Positions 45,401-53,919 of a stretch of DNA of 64,000 nucleotides are shown piece by piece. A program made the translations under genes and the position numbers. Under the pieces are notes generated by a model. That model was not told the origin of the DNA and ran no database searches. It worked only from the letters and a program-made list of their open reading frames with translations. Every line of letters starts with the position of its first letter. The first letter of the stretch is position 1. The stretch is from Crocinitomicaceae bacterium (GTDB lineage Bacteria > Bacteroidota > Bacteroidia > Flavobacteriales_D > Crocinitomicaceae). The stretch covers positions 62,001 through 126,000 of the forward strand of contig JAGQYP010000002.1 of the NCBI GenBank assembly GCA_020436025.1, written 5' to 3'.

Positions 45401-45759
45401 TTGACGAATCCATGCTCCTCTTTGCCTTGCTCATTCTCATAGCTTACTGGAACACCTTCTCTTATGTACTTGTAGATTTCGATATTGGCATTCATTGTAG
45501 TCATAGCCCTGCGCCCCTTACTCAGTTCATGCTCGGCTTGGTCGATAGCTTTCTCTGGGATTCCAGGATTAAGCTCATCCAATTTCTTACGTAAGATGTC
45601 TCGGAATACAACATCACTTTTATCAGACCTACCTGAGCGGTCATTAAGGTCCTCAGCATCTGCTGTATAACAATTAATAGTCCTCCAGGGCAACTCTTGT
45701 GCTGAGAGTTCCTTGACTACTGCTATTTCTATATCGTCTTCTGACAGAAAATTCTTCAT
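42481..45759 (-). CDS. hsdR: Type I restriction enzyme R subunit
   Basis: 1092 residues, usual HsdR size. N-terminal PD-(D/E)XK nuclease (RRPDVILY ... LVLVELK, about 150-170), SF2 translocase with Walker A WHTQGSGKS (about 305) and DEAH box VDEAHRTQ (about 402), helicase motif VI region ANRVAPGKRNG, and a helical C-terminal domain. With HsdM and HsdS it cleaves DNA lacking the cognate methylation. The start ATG overlaps the TGA of an open frame left behind the AlbA gene. Confidence 0.95.
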   Translation of the reverse strand: MKNFLSEDDIEIAVVKELSAQELPWRTINCYTADAEDLNDRSGRSDKSDVVFRDILRKKLDELNPGIPEKAIDQAEHELSKGRRAMTTMNANIEIYKYIREGVPVSYENEQGKEEHGFVKVIDFDKPTNNDFLAVQQLWIKGEICFRRPDVILYINGLPLVLVELKNNNVSVRNAYKDNLTTYKQELPQLFWYNAVTLLSNAKETKVGSFTATWEHFGEWLRIDDEKERPNKKEIRKSNNSLRYTLNGLCTQPKLLDYIENFVLYNNTAFKVTAKNHQFIGVNKAIDAFDDREDREGKLGVFWHTQGSGKSYSMVFFARKIFRKFSGNFTFLIITDRDDLDTQIYRNFLNMGACHKADTSRPKNSKELREVLATNKRYIFTLIQKFRYDKGKKYPLISERDDIIVIVDEAHRTQYASLAENLRTGLPNAQFIAFTGTPLLGKERKTYKWFGDYISEYNFAQAIEDGATVPLYYDKRLPELQITNDELNEDLAEILEEENLDEKQQQKLEDKYATTMEVITRDDRLDTIAHDIAYHFPRRGYLGKGMVICVDKYTTVKMYDKVKKNITEQLKALRKELQQVTDENERTELKRIIDYLNWMDMAVIISEDADEKDKFKEKGLNIQFHRERMNELDENGKNVEDNFKDPEHKLQLVFVCAMWLTGFDAPTVSTLYLDKPMKNHTLMQTIARANRVAPGKRNGLIVDYFNVFRNIKRALTDYGQGEEADPTQNPEGQDPVEDKSQLLVLLDEAVASVRKFCLEHEVDLDKVLASGETFSKLELFDDYADILLAKDELRKEFYVYDNTCYGLYEACRPDILKMRDKYQVVEVVHYLRGVIDNHIGKANIERAEQRISELLDQSVLTNEESSNIAKDSWVPQNEYKIKGYKKEINLAAFDIDKLREQFPKKNHKNIEIADLRAFIEDKLEKMLEQNVTRASFIERFQAIIDRYNAGSKDNPDGGFGVGAEDIYNELLDFVNKLKEEDQRHIELGLTEDELELFDLIRRDKLTKEQEHDVKNAAKHLLKRLREEQPKVLVQDWFKDSETKEKVKGAIEEVLDKDLPQIPYGRKEFAEASNKIFDHVYVQASLGRGWVAA

Positions 45760-45960
45760 GTCATGTCTTTTTCATAATCATTTGAGCCCTTTATGAGCCC
45801 TTTAATCTTCCATTCTTGAGCCCTTAGTGAGCCCTTATTTATCTTTCTAAAACCCTTGTTTTAAAGGGGTTTGTCGTTTTTTCTCTTTATAAGACCAAAA
45901 TCTTGAGCCCTTAGTGAGCCCTTTATTCAAGTCTTTTATGAGCCCTTAGCGAGCCCTTTT
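45756..45960. repeat. GAGCCCTT repeat array between the AlbA and hsdR genes
   Basis: Eight copies of GAGCCCTT within 205 bp, partly inside the end of the AlbA gene (KGLAKGS). In the AlbA frame, three stops (45936, 45927, 45861) are followed by an open stretch encoding INKGSLRAQEW and KGLIKGSND that runs to a TGA overlapping the hsdR ATG (ATGA). Confidence 0.8.
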
Positions 45961-47267
45961 AGAATATATGAGGTTCCTACACCTGTAGTTCCTACTTTCT
46001 CAATGTACTTTCCTTCCAAATCAGATAAATATCTTGATGCTGTAGCTTTACTAACACCACATAATTCCTGAACCTGAGTATTAGTAATTGACTCATGTTC
46101 CTGGGTATATAAGACCACTTTTCTTAATTCCTCTTTCAGACCCATAGCCGACAATCCATGGTCAGAGTATTTTATAAGCTCCACTTGAAAATCAGGGGGC
46201 TCATTTGAGAAAATGGGTGGAGCGATTTTGTGTTCTTTACACGCATTAATCATCTTAATTGTACCACGACCCCAAGACTCAATATAACCTGCTCTAAATA
46301 ACGTGTTGGCTATATCAGGGTTAAATGGTTTAGAGGGGTGTTTACTCGATAGTTTATCTACCGTCCAATTTTCTGGAAGCTGTCCTTCATTCCAGAAAAT
46401 GATTTTTTCATTGTAAACACTTATTTGAATTGGAATTCCACTGCTATAATCTTTATGAGCAATAGCGTTCATAACAGCTTCACGTATGGCATCCTGAGGA
46501 AAAGTAAACTTCTCATATCTGCTGCCTTCATCATATGATATAGCTGCAACATCATATTTGGTCTTAAGTAACATTAAGACTTCTTCAGCTTGCTCAAGCA
46601 GATTTCCTTTAACTTCATCTTGGTACTTAAGGTCATCATCTTCCTCAAAAAAGCCAATCTTAATAAATGCTCCAGTGACAAATTTTTCAGGGTCAGGATG
46701 AAAAAGCAAAACTGCAGCTCTCTTGAGCATTTCACTATCAAAGAGATTCAAGGATTCGATAATTTCCTTTTTGTCTCCATCTAAATCCTCTTCACTTAAG
46801 CGATTACTTTTAGCTGCTTTCCTTTTAAAAAATTCGATTGTATCATCCTTTAATTCATCAACTGAGACATTCGGTACAGGAACACCATCCCAACGCTTTC
46901 CTTGCCTCTCTAATAGGAACTTATTTAATGCAGGACCCTTAAGTTCCTGCTTAGTACTGCCACTTCTATAAAAATATCGCCCTCTAATATTGATAGGGTA
47001 TGGATATGGTTCCACAACAATTTCTAAATAATGTAATCCTCCTTCTTCATGATGATTCACATCCACCATTATTCCCATCAAATCTCTGGTCTTATTTGGA
47101 ACAAGCTCAAGAAGCTTTTCAATGTTATCTATTCCTACAACATTGCCATCGTCATCCTTTCCAATGTACAAGGTTCCGCCAAAAGCATTAGCATAACCAC
47201 ATATCCAATCAAAGTAGTTCTCGTGCCAAGATTGCTTCCATTCTGTTATTTGATTTTCCTTACTCAT
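45936..47267 (-). CDS. Schlafen AlbA_2-domain putative transcriptional regulator/ATP-binding protein
   Basis: 443 residues: AlbA_2 DNA-binding domain (EWKQSWHENYFDWICGYANA, about 8-27, GGTLYIGKDDDG), GHKL-like ATP-binding region (AHKDYSSGIPIQISVYN ... IIFWNEGQLPEN ... ESWGRGT, about 260-350) and a C-terminal winged helix (ITNTQVQELCGVSKATAS). Such genes commonly lie within type I R-M loci. The ATG overlaps the hsdS stop (ATGA). Confidence 0.88.
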   Translation of the reverse strand: MSKENQITEWKQSWHENYFDWICGYANAFGGTLYIGKDDDGNVVGIDNIEKLLELVPNKTRDLMGIMVDVNHHEEGGLHYLEIVVEPYPYPINIRGRYFYRSGSTKQELKGPALNKFLLERQGKRWDGVPVPNVSVDELKDDTIEFFKRKAAKSNRLSEEDLDGDKKEIIESLNLFDSEMLKRAAVLLFHPDPEKFVTGAFIKIGFFEEDDDLKYQDEVKGNLLEQAEEVLMLLKTKYDVAAISYDEGSRYEKFTFPQDAIREAVMNAIAHKDYSSGIPIQISVYNEKIIFWNEGQLPENWTVDKLSSKHPSKPFNPDIANTLFRAGYIESWGRGTIKMINACKEHKIAPPIFSNEPPDFQVELIKYSDHGLSAMGLKEELRKVVLYTQEHESITNTQVQELCGVSKATASRYLSDLEGKYIEKVGTTGVGTSYILKGLAKGS

Positions 47268-48475
47268 GCAGTCTCTTGTAGTTTTTTCGTTAAGTGCTCA
47301 ACAGAGAGCTGACCACTAATTAATCTTGGCAATAATTTATCTCTTGTTGATTGTAACAGTTTTATCTGGTGATAGAGATTCTTGATTGCACCATCAATTG
47401 GAATTACTTTTTCTTCAAAATCTTGAATAAGTTTATCAGTAGGTGCATAATACTTGAACCCTTTAAGTTCATCCTTTCCAACAGAATTGAAAATAGCTCC
47501 ATTTCCAATAATATCTTCTCTACTGAATTGATATTTAAGAAAATGGAACAAGAATGAATTAAATCCCTTCTTATGATTCATAGCACTCAATCCACGACCA
47601 ATAATTAATTTTCTATCTGCAAGATTTAATCTGCCAACAGGTGCACGAACGCTAAATAAAATATCTCCTTCGTTTGCGATACGGCCATTAACAGAGCAGA
47701 AAACATCATGATTCGGATATATATTACCGTATGAACCCACGCCCTGATGGAAAGGAAGTCCAACTCCATCTTCATTGTAAAATTCAGATTTTGGAGACTG
47801 TCCCATAAGCACATTAACAGTCTCTCCAATAGATTGTATTTTCCAATCTACAGGAATTCCCTTAACAAACCTTGTGTTCTCATATCCAGGAAAACGCATT
47901 CTTACAAACCATTCTCTGAAGATTTGCTGAGCCATTTTTTCCAGAATAGAGATACGTTTCGAGTTGTTAAGAATTAAATCATCATATAGAGAAAGTATAG
48001 TACCTACTTTCTCTTGCTCGTCTATAGGTGGTAATAGAAGGTCAAGATTATTTATGTATCCTTTATCGGCACGCTGTCTTCCACTGGCTCCAACCATGCT
48101 GTTGATGGCAGAACCTGTAAAAGCATTTGAAGTGACAAAATAAAACAGGAATTTTTGGTCTACTATTCTCTTTTTACCACGAAACACGAAGTACTCTGTT
48201 GAACCAAATCCTGATTGTCCTTGTCCAAGAATAGCTTGAGTTATTTTTCCATTTTGTAGACAAGGAGTAATTCGAGAAAATATTATATCACCATCAGAAA
48301 ATTTCGCACCACTACTTCCATCAAAAACCTTTTTTTGCTTAGGAAATACATAGCTGTTCTTTTCCTCAATATCCTCCATAGGAATAAACCAATATTCTTC
48401 TCCTTTCTGAAGTTTTACTGAAGGTTGAAAATGAACAAGCTCCTTAAATTTATATTTGTTCCATCCTTTTTTCAT
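47264..48475 (-). CDS. hsdS: Type I restriction-modification specificity subunit
   Basis: 403 residues with two target-recognition domains (about 1-165 and 200-375), separated by conserved coiled coils (DEQEKVGTILSLYDDLILNN ... ISILEKMAQQIFREWF and the C-terminal IDGAIKNLYHQIKLLQSTRD). GRGLSAMNHK is typical of TRD ends. It determines the methylated/cleaved sequence; the target cannot be read from sequence. Start overlaps the hsdM stop by 4 nt. Confidence 0.92.
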   Translation of the reverse strand: MKKGWNKYKFKELVHFQPSVKLQKGEEYWFIPMEDIEEKNSYVFPKQKKVFDGSSGAKFSDGDIIFSRITPCLQNGKITQAILGQGQSGFGSTEYFVFRGKKRIVDQKFLFYFVTSNAFTGSAINSMVGASGRQRADKGYINNLDLLLPPIDEQEKVGTILSLYDDLILNNSKRISILEKMAQQIFREWFVRMRFPGYENTRFVKGIPVDWKIQSIGETVNVLMGQSPKSEFYNEDGVGLPFHQGVGSYGNIYPNHDVFCSVNGRIANEGDILFSVRAPVGRLNLADRKLIIGRGLSAMNHKKGFNSFLFHFLKYQFSREDIIGNGAIFNSVGKDELKGFKYYAPTDKLIQDFEEKVIPIDGAIKNLYHQIKLLQSTRDKLLPRLISGQLSVEHLTKKLQETA

Positions 48476-50682
48476 TCTTGGAAAAGAGAGTTATAGTTGT
48501 TTTCAATTAAGTTTAGGAATGAAGTTCCTTCATTATTTAGCTCCAACAGGGCAATATTCAATTTTGACATTTCATCATTGAACTCTTCTTCTGTCATTCC
48601 ATCTTCTTCAATGACAACCCCAACATATCTACCAGGATTCAATGACCAATCCTGCTCTTCAATTTCATCTACACCTGACACTTTACAAAGTCCAGTAACA
48701 TCCTCATACTTTGCCTCTGGGAATCGTTCCTGGAGCCATGCCATTGTCTTAAAGAAATAAAAAGCAGATTTTCCTTCTGTTTCAGCAGAAAATTGAGGGT
48801 CACGGTTCATTGCTTCATTAAAGTGTTCATTCATTTGAGTGGCACCTTCATTGAGTTCCCGAAATGAGATTAGTTCCTTCCAGTTTTTATCATTCTTATC
48901 TCGAAGCTCTTTTTCGGCTTGTTTGAATAATTTCTCCAGTGAGCGGAACGATTTATCAAGGTGCTTCTTAAGAACCTTCTTAGCATCACTAAGCAATAAT
49001 AACTTCTCAGCAACCTGGTGCTGTGCCTCATTGGTAACTTTGTTCTTTTTCAAATAATCAGCAGTAGCTGCTTCAGCAGCTACTGCAGCAGCAGAATAAT
49101 TTTTATCAGAGCTAAGCGTCAACAGCAGCAATTGCTGCAACAATTCTTCTGCTAATGGTTGTTGCTCCTTGTTAAAAGAAGCTGCTTTGTGCCATTTTTC
49201 AAGGCCTTGAACCAGTTGATTGTGTATACTTAGATACCTCTCATAAGCTGCAGTTGCTACAGGTAATAAATCACCAATGTTCTGGATGTATTTATGAATC
49301 AGGTGGAGGAATCGCTCTGAATCTCCATTGTATAATCGAGTAATAGTAGCCAGGTTCCATATTTGTTCCTGGGTAAACTCACGATGAGCTCGGTCAATTT
49401 GTCGATACACATTTCTCGCATCCACAAACAATACTTTGATATTGTCTTTTTCGGATTCGAAATCATTCACCATTTTCGATTTATCAAAAAACCATAAGGA
49501 TGCTGGCAAAGTAACAGTGCTGAACATATTGCTCGACAGGGTGACCATCTGAGAAATCAACCCCTTCTTGATTAAGGTTTGTCTGATGTCGGCTTCCGAA
49601 TTTCGAGCATCACTTGCCGAATTCGGCATAACAAGAGCAGCTCTTCCTTCTGGCTTGAGTGAAGTAGCGAAAAGATTAATCCACATGTAGTTCGCATTTG
49701 GAACCAGGTTAGCATCACCTTCTTGCTTTTTCTTTCCCTTGCTTTTATTCTGTGGAATACCATAAGTATTGAATCTCCTGTCGTCCTTCACTCGGTCATA
49801 ATTTACATCCTTGACATTAAATGGAGGATTGGCCATAACAAAGTCGAACTTGCCGAATGCGCTGTGAGGGTCTTCATAGTATGAATTCGCTTGGATAACG
49901 CTACCTCTTAGTCCATTAACGGCAATGTTCATTTTAGCTAACCTGACAGTCTCCAGTGTTTTCTCAGTTCCGTATACATACAAGTCCTTTGGGTCGGAAT
50001 TCTTGAGCTCCTTTTTTCGCTCATCAATAAAGTGCGATGACTGTACGAACATACCACCAGACCCACATGCTGGGTCGAATATCGTCCCAGTGTATGGCTC
50101 AATAACTTCTACCATATACTTTACAACAGACGTTGGAGTAAAGAATTCTCCTCCACCTTGACCTTCAGCCATGGCAAATCTTCCCAGGAAGAATTCATAG
50201 ATTTTCCCGAATATATCACCAGTTGCATCTACAGGAATATCCGAGAATGTCTTGAGTAATGTCTTAGGTAGATTCTTTTCGGTCCTGGTCAGGTCGTAAT
50301 ACTCATCCTGTGGCAATGTGTCCTTAAGCTCTGGCTTATACTTTTCTATCTCAGCCATTGCGTGCTTGATAGCCTTCGCTATATCCTCCTTCTCAGGCAG
50401 ATTGAGCAGATAGTTATATCTTGATTTATCTGGTAGATAGAAGCCGCACTTTTCTATAGCTATTTCATGAATCTCCCTTTGTCTTCTGCTATTCTCCTGA
50501 GCTTTAACTTCAGCTAATATTTCAGATTCGACAGCTGCATATTTGTTATCCGCAAACTTCAAAAAGATGAGTCCCAACACTGGGGTTGCGAATTCACTCA
50601 ACTTCAAATCAGAATCAGCACGCATCCTGGTTGCGGCCGTCCATAAATCATCTTCTAATTTTTTTAATTCCTCTGTCGTCAT
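48472..50682 (-). CDS. hsdM: Type I restriction-modification DNA methyltransferase subunit
   Basis: 736 residues, longer than the usual about 500, owing to a long C-terminal coiled-coil extension (about 470-640 with an Ala/Glu/Leu-rich helix). N-terminal HsdM_N, SAM motif FDPACGSGGMFVQS (about 202-215) and the adenine-specific catalytic NPPF (VMANPPFNV, about 283). It methylates adenine in the HsdS target. It starts one base after the XRE gene. Confidence 0.95.
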   Translation of the reverse strand: MTTEELKKLEDDLWTAATRMRADSDLKLSEFATPVLGLIFLKFADNKYAAVESEILAEVKAQENSRRQREIHEIAIEKCGFYLPDKSRYNYLLNLPEKEDIAKAIKHAMAEIEKYKPELKDTLPQDEYYDLTRTEKNLPKTLLKTFSDIPVDATGDIFGKIYEFFLGRFAMAEGQGGGEFFTPTSVVKYMVEVIEPYTGTIFDPACGSGGMFVQSSHFIDERKKELKNSDPKDLYVYGTEKTLETVRLAKMNIAVNGLRGSVIQANSYYEDPHSAFGKFDFVMANPPFNVKDVNYDRVKDDRRFNTYGIPQNKSKGKKKQEGDANLVPNANYMWINLFATSLKPEGRAALVMPNSASDARNSEADIRQTLIKKGLISQMVTLSSNMFSTVTLPASLWFFDKSKMVNDFESEKDNIKVLFVDARNVYRQIDRAHREFTQEQIWNLATITRLYNGDSERFLHLIHKYIQNIGDLLPVATAAYERYLSIHNQLVQGLEKWHKAASFNKEQQPLAEELLQQLLLLTLSSDKNYSAAAVAAEAATADYLKKNKVTNEAQHQVAEKLLLLSDAKKVLKKHLDKSFRSLEKLFKQAEKELRDKNDKNWKELISFRELNEGATQMNEHFNEAMNRDPQFSAETEGKSAFYFFKTMAWLQERFPEAKYEDVTGLCKVSGVDEIEEQDWSLNPGRYVGVVIEEDGMTEEEFNDEMSKLNIALLELNNEGTSFLNLIENNYNSLFQE

Positions 50683-50892
50683 CTATTTCTTCTCTTCTTT
50701 TTTATCTTCTTCTAATAGTAAATCTTCCATGCTGCAGTTTAGAATTTCTGATATTAATTTTGCATCAGCCAATGTGATTTTTGTATTGTTCCTGCACCAA
50801 TTATTAACAGTATTGGGTGATTTCCCCATCTTTCTACTGAGATATGCCTGAGTTCTCCCTTGCTCTTTTAGTATTTCACTTAACCTGTTCAT
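50683..50892 (-). CDS. XRE-family HTH regulator
   Basis: 69 residues from the ATG at 50892 (MNRLSEILKEQGRTQAYLSR). A Cro/CI helix-turn-helix spans about 10-55 (QAYLSRKMGKSPNTVNNW) with an acidic tail. The ATG lies 1 bp from an inverted repeat, so autoregulation is likely. Its stop adjoins the hsdM ATG, making it the leader gene of the R-M operon, comparable to controller proteins. Confidence 0.85.
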   Translation of the reverse strand: MNRLSEILKEQGRTQAYLSRKMGKSPNTVNNWCRNNTKITLADAKLISEILNCSMEDLLLEEDKKEEKK

Positions 50893-50893
50893 G

Positions 50894-50911
50894 CATTCTA
50901 ATTTTAGAATG
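50894..50911. promoter_or_regulatory. Operator of the XRE/R-M operon
   Basis: CATTCTA-ATTT-TAGAATG, 7-bp perfect arms directly before the XRE start. A nearly identical site (TTCTAAATTTAGAA) occurs at 53920. Confidence 0.65.
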
Positions 50912-51234
50912 TTAAACATACCAATTTATTTGGATATTATTCACAATTAATTGGGTTTAATTAAGCCGCCAATATTAGAGGGTAAATTAAGCTCGCTCGT
51001 AAAATAAGCGGACTACATTGTAACTAAAGACTGCATGTTCAGGTCGATATGCAAAAAATTTATCCTTAGGCTAACCACTCAGAACGGTAAGGTTATTTCC
51101 GAACCAAGGGGCCATTCAACACTGTGTTCATCACGGATTTTAGCAGCTATCAAATTTCAACCAACATTTTCTTCGGTTTTTAGGTGAAAACGGAATTTTC
51201 CAGACTATTTATTAATACTAAATCAATCAGTATA
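50912..51234. other. Gene-free 320 bp between divergent genes
   Basis: No ORF with support. More GC-rich than the neighbouring intergenic DNA, with a run of short imperfect stems around AACGGTAAGGTTATTTCCG (51082). It must hold the two divergent promoters; beyond that I see nothing assignable. Confidence 0.4.
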
Positions 51235-51486
51235 ATGAAACGGAATCATCTTAACTCAGACTTTTATTATATCCTCTACAGAGGCAACGTCTATATGGAG
51301 TGGAGCGAAGCACTCAAGCTCATTGGCGGAGCCAGGACCAGTGTAATGAGAACAATAGAAAAATTATCCTTGTTAAGGGACGAAGATTTTATCCTCTACA
51401 AAAATCGAAAATTGTTGAGAGAGGAATGGGTGCTGAATTTCTGGAAGAATGTCTCATTGGCCAGTCAAGGCAAAGAACTATTGTGA
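51235..51486 (+). CDS. Hypothetical small basic protein
   Basis: 83 residues from the ATG at 51235; a GTG at 51184 would add 17. Reads MKRNHLNSDFYYILYRG then EWSEALKLIGGARTSVMRTI, a helix-turn-helix-like pair, and a basic C-terminus. Possibly DNA-binding; no family recognised. First gene of the rightward set that ends in the integrase. Confidence 0.55.
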   Translation: MKRNHLNSDFYYILYRGNVYMEWSEALKLIGGARTSVMRTIEKLSLLRDEDFILYKNRKLLREEWVLNFWKNVSLASQGKELL

Positions 51487-51521
51487 TTTTTAAGATTTGA
51501 ATTGTTGGTTTTATATAGACC

Positions 51522-51992
51522 ATGTTCATTATTCGAATCATACTAACTGTCCTGTCCTGGTGGCTATTCAAAATTCCCCAGAAGTTTACAGTTTTCGCAC
51601 TTGTGTTCTACTTCATTCTGTTTTCTGGAATCAAAGGAGAGCAGCCCATGTATCTCTTCCAACGAGAGCTTGAATCCAAAGGAACAATAGCTGAATGTTT
51701 GTTCTGGGTTGGAATTGGCTTCCCATTGTTTTGGTCATTTATTTCTGCATTTGCCAGCACCTCAAACTATGGAAACAAAAACCTGGTCGATAGCATATTA
51801 AGATTTCGTAATGGTCAGATGGATGTCGCTACTCCTAAGAAAGCCTATAATATATTCAAGCGCACAGCGATGTTGGATGTAATGAAGGAACACCAGGGTG
51901 AACACATTTATGATAAAGCGATGCAAGGATTCAAGGCAATGCATGGCAATGATTCACCAACAACAATTTATAAGGAACTGCTGAATGATTAA
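51522..51992 (+). CDS. Hypothetical membrane protein
   Basis: 156 residues with two N-terminal membrane helices (about 1-32 and 55-80), then a soluble helical C-terminal part (RNGQMDVATPKKAYNIFKRT ...). No family recognised. In a rightward cluster of ORFan genes in the mobile element. Confidence 0.55.
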   Translation: MFIIRIILTVLSWWLFKIPQKFTVFALVFYFILFSGIKGEQPMYLFQRELESKGTIAECLFWVGIGFPLFWSFISAFASTSNYGNKNLVDSILRFRNGQMDVATPKKAYNIFKRTAMLDVMKEHQGEHIYDKAMQGFKAMHGNDSPTTIYKELLND

Positions 51993-52027
51993 GCTGTGAA
52001 TTATAAGATTCCAGTTGTTAGAGTAGC

Positions 52028-52303
52028 ATGGATAACTACCCTTGGTATTTTCGATTTGTTAAGTATGTCAACCTTCACCATAAGGCGATAAAAAAAGTAG
52101 TGTCTATTATTAGATGCAAGGAAAGTACAGATAAGACCAAGGTCATGATGATAAAGATGTTATTGGTCTCACTCGAAGAAGAGCTTTCTGAGGCGGATAG
52201 AGATTTACTCAGCATAGAATTTAATTACATGGAGGATGAGACTCTCCAGGTACAAGACAAATTTCAAGCTGGCTCGGTGAGCTGTAGATTATTCCTTAAT
52301 TAA
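52028..52303 (+). CDS. Hypothetical small protein
   Basis: 91 residues, basic N-terminus (KYVNLHHKAIKKVVSIIRCK) and acidic C-terminus. Its TAA overlaps the next ATG (TAATG), indicating coupled translation. No family recognised. Confidence 0.5.
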   Translation: MDNYPWYFRFVKYVNLHHKAIKKVVSIIRCKESTDKTKVMMIKMLLVSLEEELSEADRDLLSIEFNYMEDETLQVQDKFQAGSVSCRLFLN

Positions 52304-52905
52304 TGTTGGTTGCTCAAGTTTTTTTTCATGGAGAGAACCATGCTTTCCATCTTTATATCAATGTAGATTTTAAAAAAGGAAACACGATTCTCTCAACTAT
52401 CCCTGTAGAGGTTCTCAATAAGTATCATAGGAGCACCATCATTGAAATTGAGAATGCATTTGTTCCATCAGAATTCGCTGCTAATCATTACCTGGAGCAA
52501 CTCGGCAAACGAATTCTAAAGAACAGTGACTTGCACTGTTACTTCTACCCAGAATACCTCCTGCAGAATGGACGGTTACCATTCAGACTTGTAGAAGAAA
52601 TCATAAAATATCAAGAGATACTTCCCCTTGTTCCTGGCGCACACTACTGTCAGTATTCATGTCCTCCCAAGTTCTTTGTGCTTAACTCAATATACGAGAG
52701 AAAGAAAAGACTCATCCTTAAGACAGGGCAGGAGACTACATCTGCAGTCTTTATGGATTATCTGACTAACGACAACATGATGCAGGACTTTCAGGAACTT
52801 GATGATTCAGAATCTCATTACCTAATGATGTACGAAGAAGGCGAATTAGAATATCTACTTCTGATTGACAAGGCAACCAGGCTCAAGATGATTATTTCTA
52901 TGTGA
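52303..52905 (+). CDS. Hypothetical protein
   Basis: 200 residues, mixed alpha/beta. LGKRILKNSDLHCYFYPEYL and GAHYCQYSCPPKFFVLNSIY (Cys/His cluster about 110-125) are its most distinctive segments. Coupled to the preceding gene. No family recognised; the cysteines could bind metal. Confidence 0.5.
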   Translation: MLVAQVFFHGENHAFHLYINVDFKKGNTILSTIPVEVLNKYHRSTIIEIENAFVPSEFAANHYLEQLGKRILKNSDLHCYFYPEYLLQNGRLPFRLVEEIIKYQEILPLVPGAHYCQYSCPPKFFVLNSIYERKKRLILKTGQETTSAVFMDYLTNDNMMQDFQELDDSESHYLMMYEEGELEYLLLIDKATRLKMIISM

Positions 52906-52924
52906 TACTGGGCAACCTTTTCGG

Positions 52925-52941
52925 AATCTATCGTATAGATT
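52925..52941. other. Perfect hairpin AATCTAT-CGT-ATAGATT
   Basis: Seven-bp stem with 3-nt loop, 20 bp past the stop of the upstream gene; no T-run, so not a standard terminator. It leads into the tRNA-like sequence. Confidence 0.6.
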
Positions 52942-52942
52942 A

Positions 52943-53010
52943 CGGAGAGACAATTATCTGGTAGTGCTACATTTCTGTAGTATGGGGTTCGAATCCCCCC
53001 TCATCCCATT
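52943..53010 (+). other. tRNA-like sequence (3' half)
   Basis: GGGGTTCGAATCCCC (52983-52997) is a canonical T-arm, preceded by a D-loop-like CTGGTAGTGC and a CTACA-TTTC-TGTAG arm whose loop is only 4 nt, and followed by an acceptor-like CTCATCCCA. The 5' side does not pair with the acceptor, so it is not a functional tRNA but a relic or mimic. Confidence 0.55.
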
Positions 53011-53057
53011 TTAATTTTTTTAGAACTATTTATCTGATAGGAACGAACCTGTCCGCT

Positions 53058-53094
53058 AATGTGTGTCATCACATTTGCCCCAGGTAGAGACCTG
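53058..53094. other. Twin hairpins upstream of the HUH-like gene
   Basis: AATGTG-TGTCAT-CACATT (53058-53075) and CAGGT-AGAG-ACCTG (53081-53094), only 5 bp apart and 58-95 bp upstream of the ATG. Candidate nicking/origin structure or leader RNA. Confidence 0.5.
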
Positions 53095-53152
53095 CAAACT
53101 GATGGAAATATACCATATCTCCATATGGCCTTTCTATACCCTGTACTAAACA

Positions 53153-53890
53153 ATGAGAGAAAACTGGAAGGAAAATATTAGTAAGAAGCAGGCTAACGAA
53201 TTTGTCTACGAATTCTGTGTTGACAATGATTTGCGCAAGGATAATTGTTCTGTGATTACCTTGTTATATCCGATTGGAAGTTTACTATCTGCTGAGAAAG
53301 TAAAAGAAGATGTCAAGTTGCTTCTCAAGAAAGTGGATGTTCCTTCAGTATCATCTATTGAACCAGTAATTCCAGATGATAATACACTGTCAAATCACAG
53401 TAAAAAATACGGATGGCAAGGTCTTGATAAATTTCCCAACTATCATGTACACATTCTCATTATTGAGGAAAAATATGAACTACGTGCACTACGTGATACT
53501 TGGTATGAGATTGTTGGAAGACGAAATAAAGCACTGTTCAAGTGTACACATGTAGAGAAAACTATAGATGATGTAAATAACTACATCACAAAGTTTTTTG
53601 AGGAAGAAAGAGGACAGTGTGGTCTACTGGGGTTTATGGTGCCCGAAGTTCAAACTACTACCGCAACTGCTACTGGAACTGTTACTGAGCACTCAACAGA
53701 AGAATCAATTCAACTCACCTTGGACTTCAACGAGAATATCAACACACAGGAATTTACATCTCATAAAAATCCAACAATCATCAATATTCTAATTGGTACT
53801 ATCCTGAATCCAATAGTTCAGATTGTAAGCCCAGTTTTGACAATTCTCTTCTCTCAACGGCACAGAAAAATCAATCCCAGGGCACCTTGA
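53153..53890 (+). CDS. HUH-endonuclease/Rep-like protein
   Basis: 245 residues. Three motifs in the order of rolling-circle Rep proteins: VITLLYP (34-40), a HUH motif YHVHILI (His98, His100) and a Tyr-containing helix NNYITKFF (Tyr144). The C-terminal third is Thr-rich, then hydrophobic (PTIINILIGTILNPIVQIVS). Such enzymes nick single-stranded DNA to start replication or transfer. Located between structured DNA and a resolvase gene. Family is inferred from motifs only. Confidence 0.58.
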   Translation: MRENWKENISKKQANEFVYEFCVDNDLRKDNCSVITLLYPIGSLLSAEKVKEDVKLLLKKVDVPSVSSIEPVIPDDNTLSNHSKKYGWQGLDKFPNYHVHILIIEEKYELRALRDTWYEIVGRRNKALFKCTHVEKTIDDVNNYITKFFEEERGQCGLLGFMVPEVQTTTATATGTVTEHSTEESIQLTLDFNENINTQEFTSHKNPTIINILIGTILNPIVQIVSPVLTILFSQRHRKINPRAP

Positions 53891-53919
53891 ATGTATCAAT
53901 AAAAGGTTCTTCTAAATTT

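Noticed and set aside
42481..50892. BREX or DISARM-type defence system
   Set aside because: All three hsd subunits with standard motifs are present and no pglX, pglZ, brxC or drm genes are seen; this is an ordinary type I R-M locus.
52943..53010. Functional tRNA gene
   Set aside because: T-arm is canonical but the acceptor does not pair and the anticodon loop is 4 nt, so it was listed only as tRNA-like.
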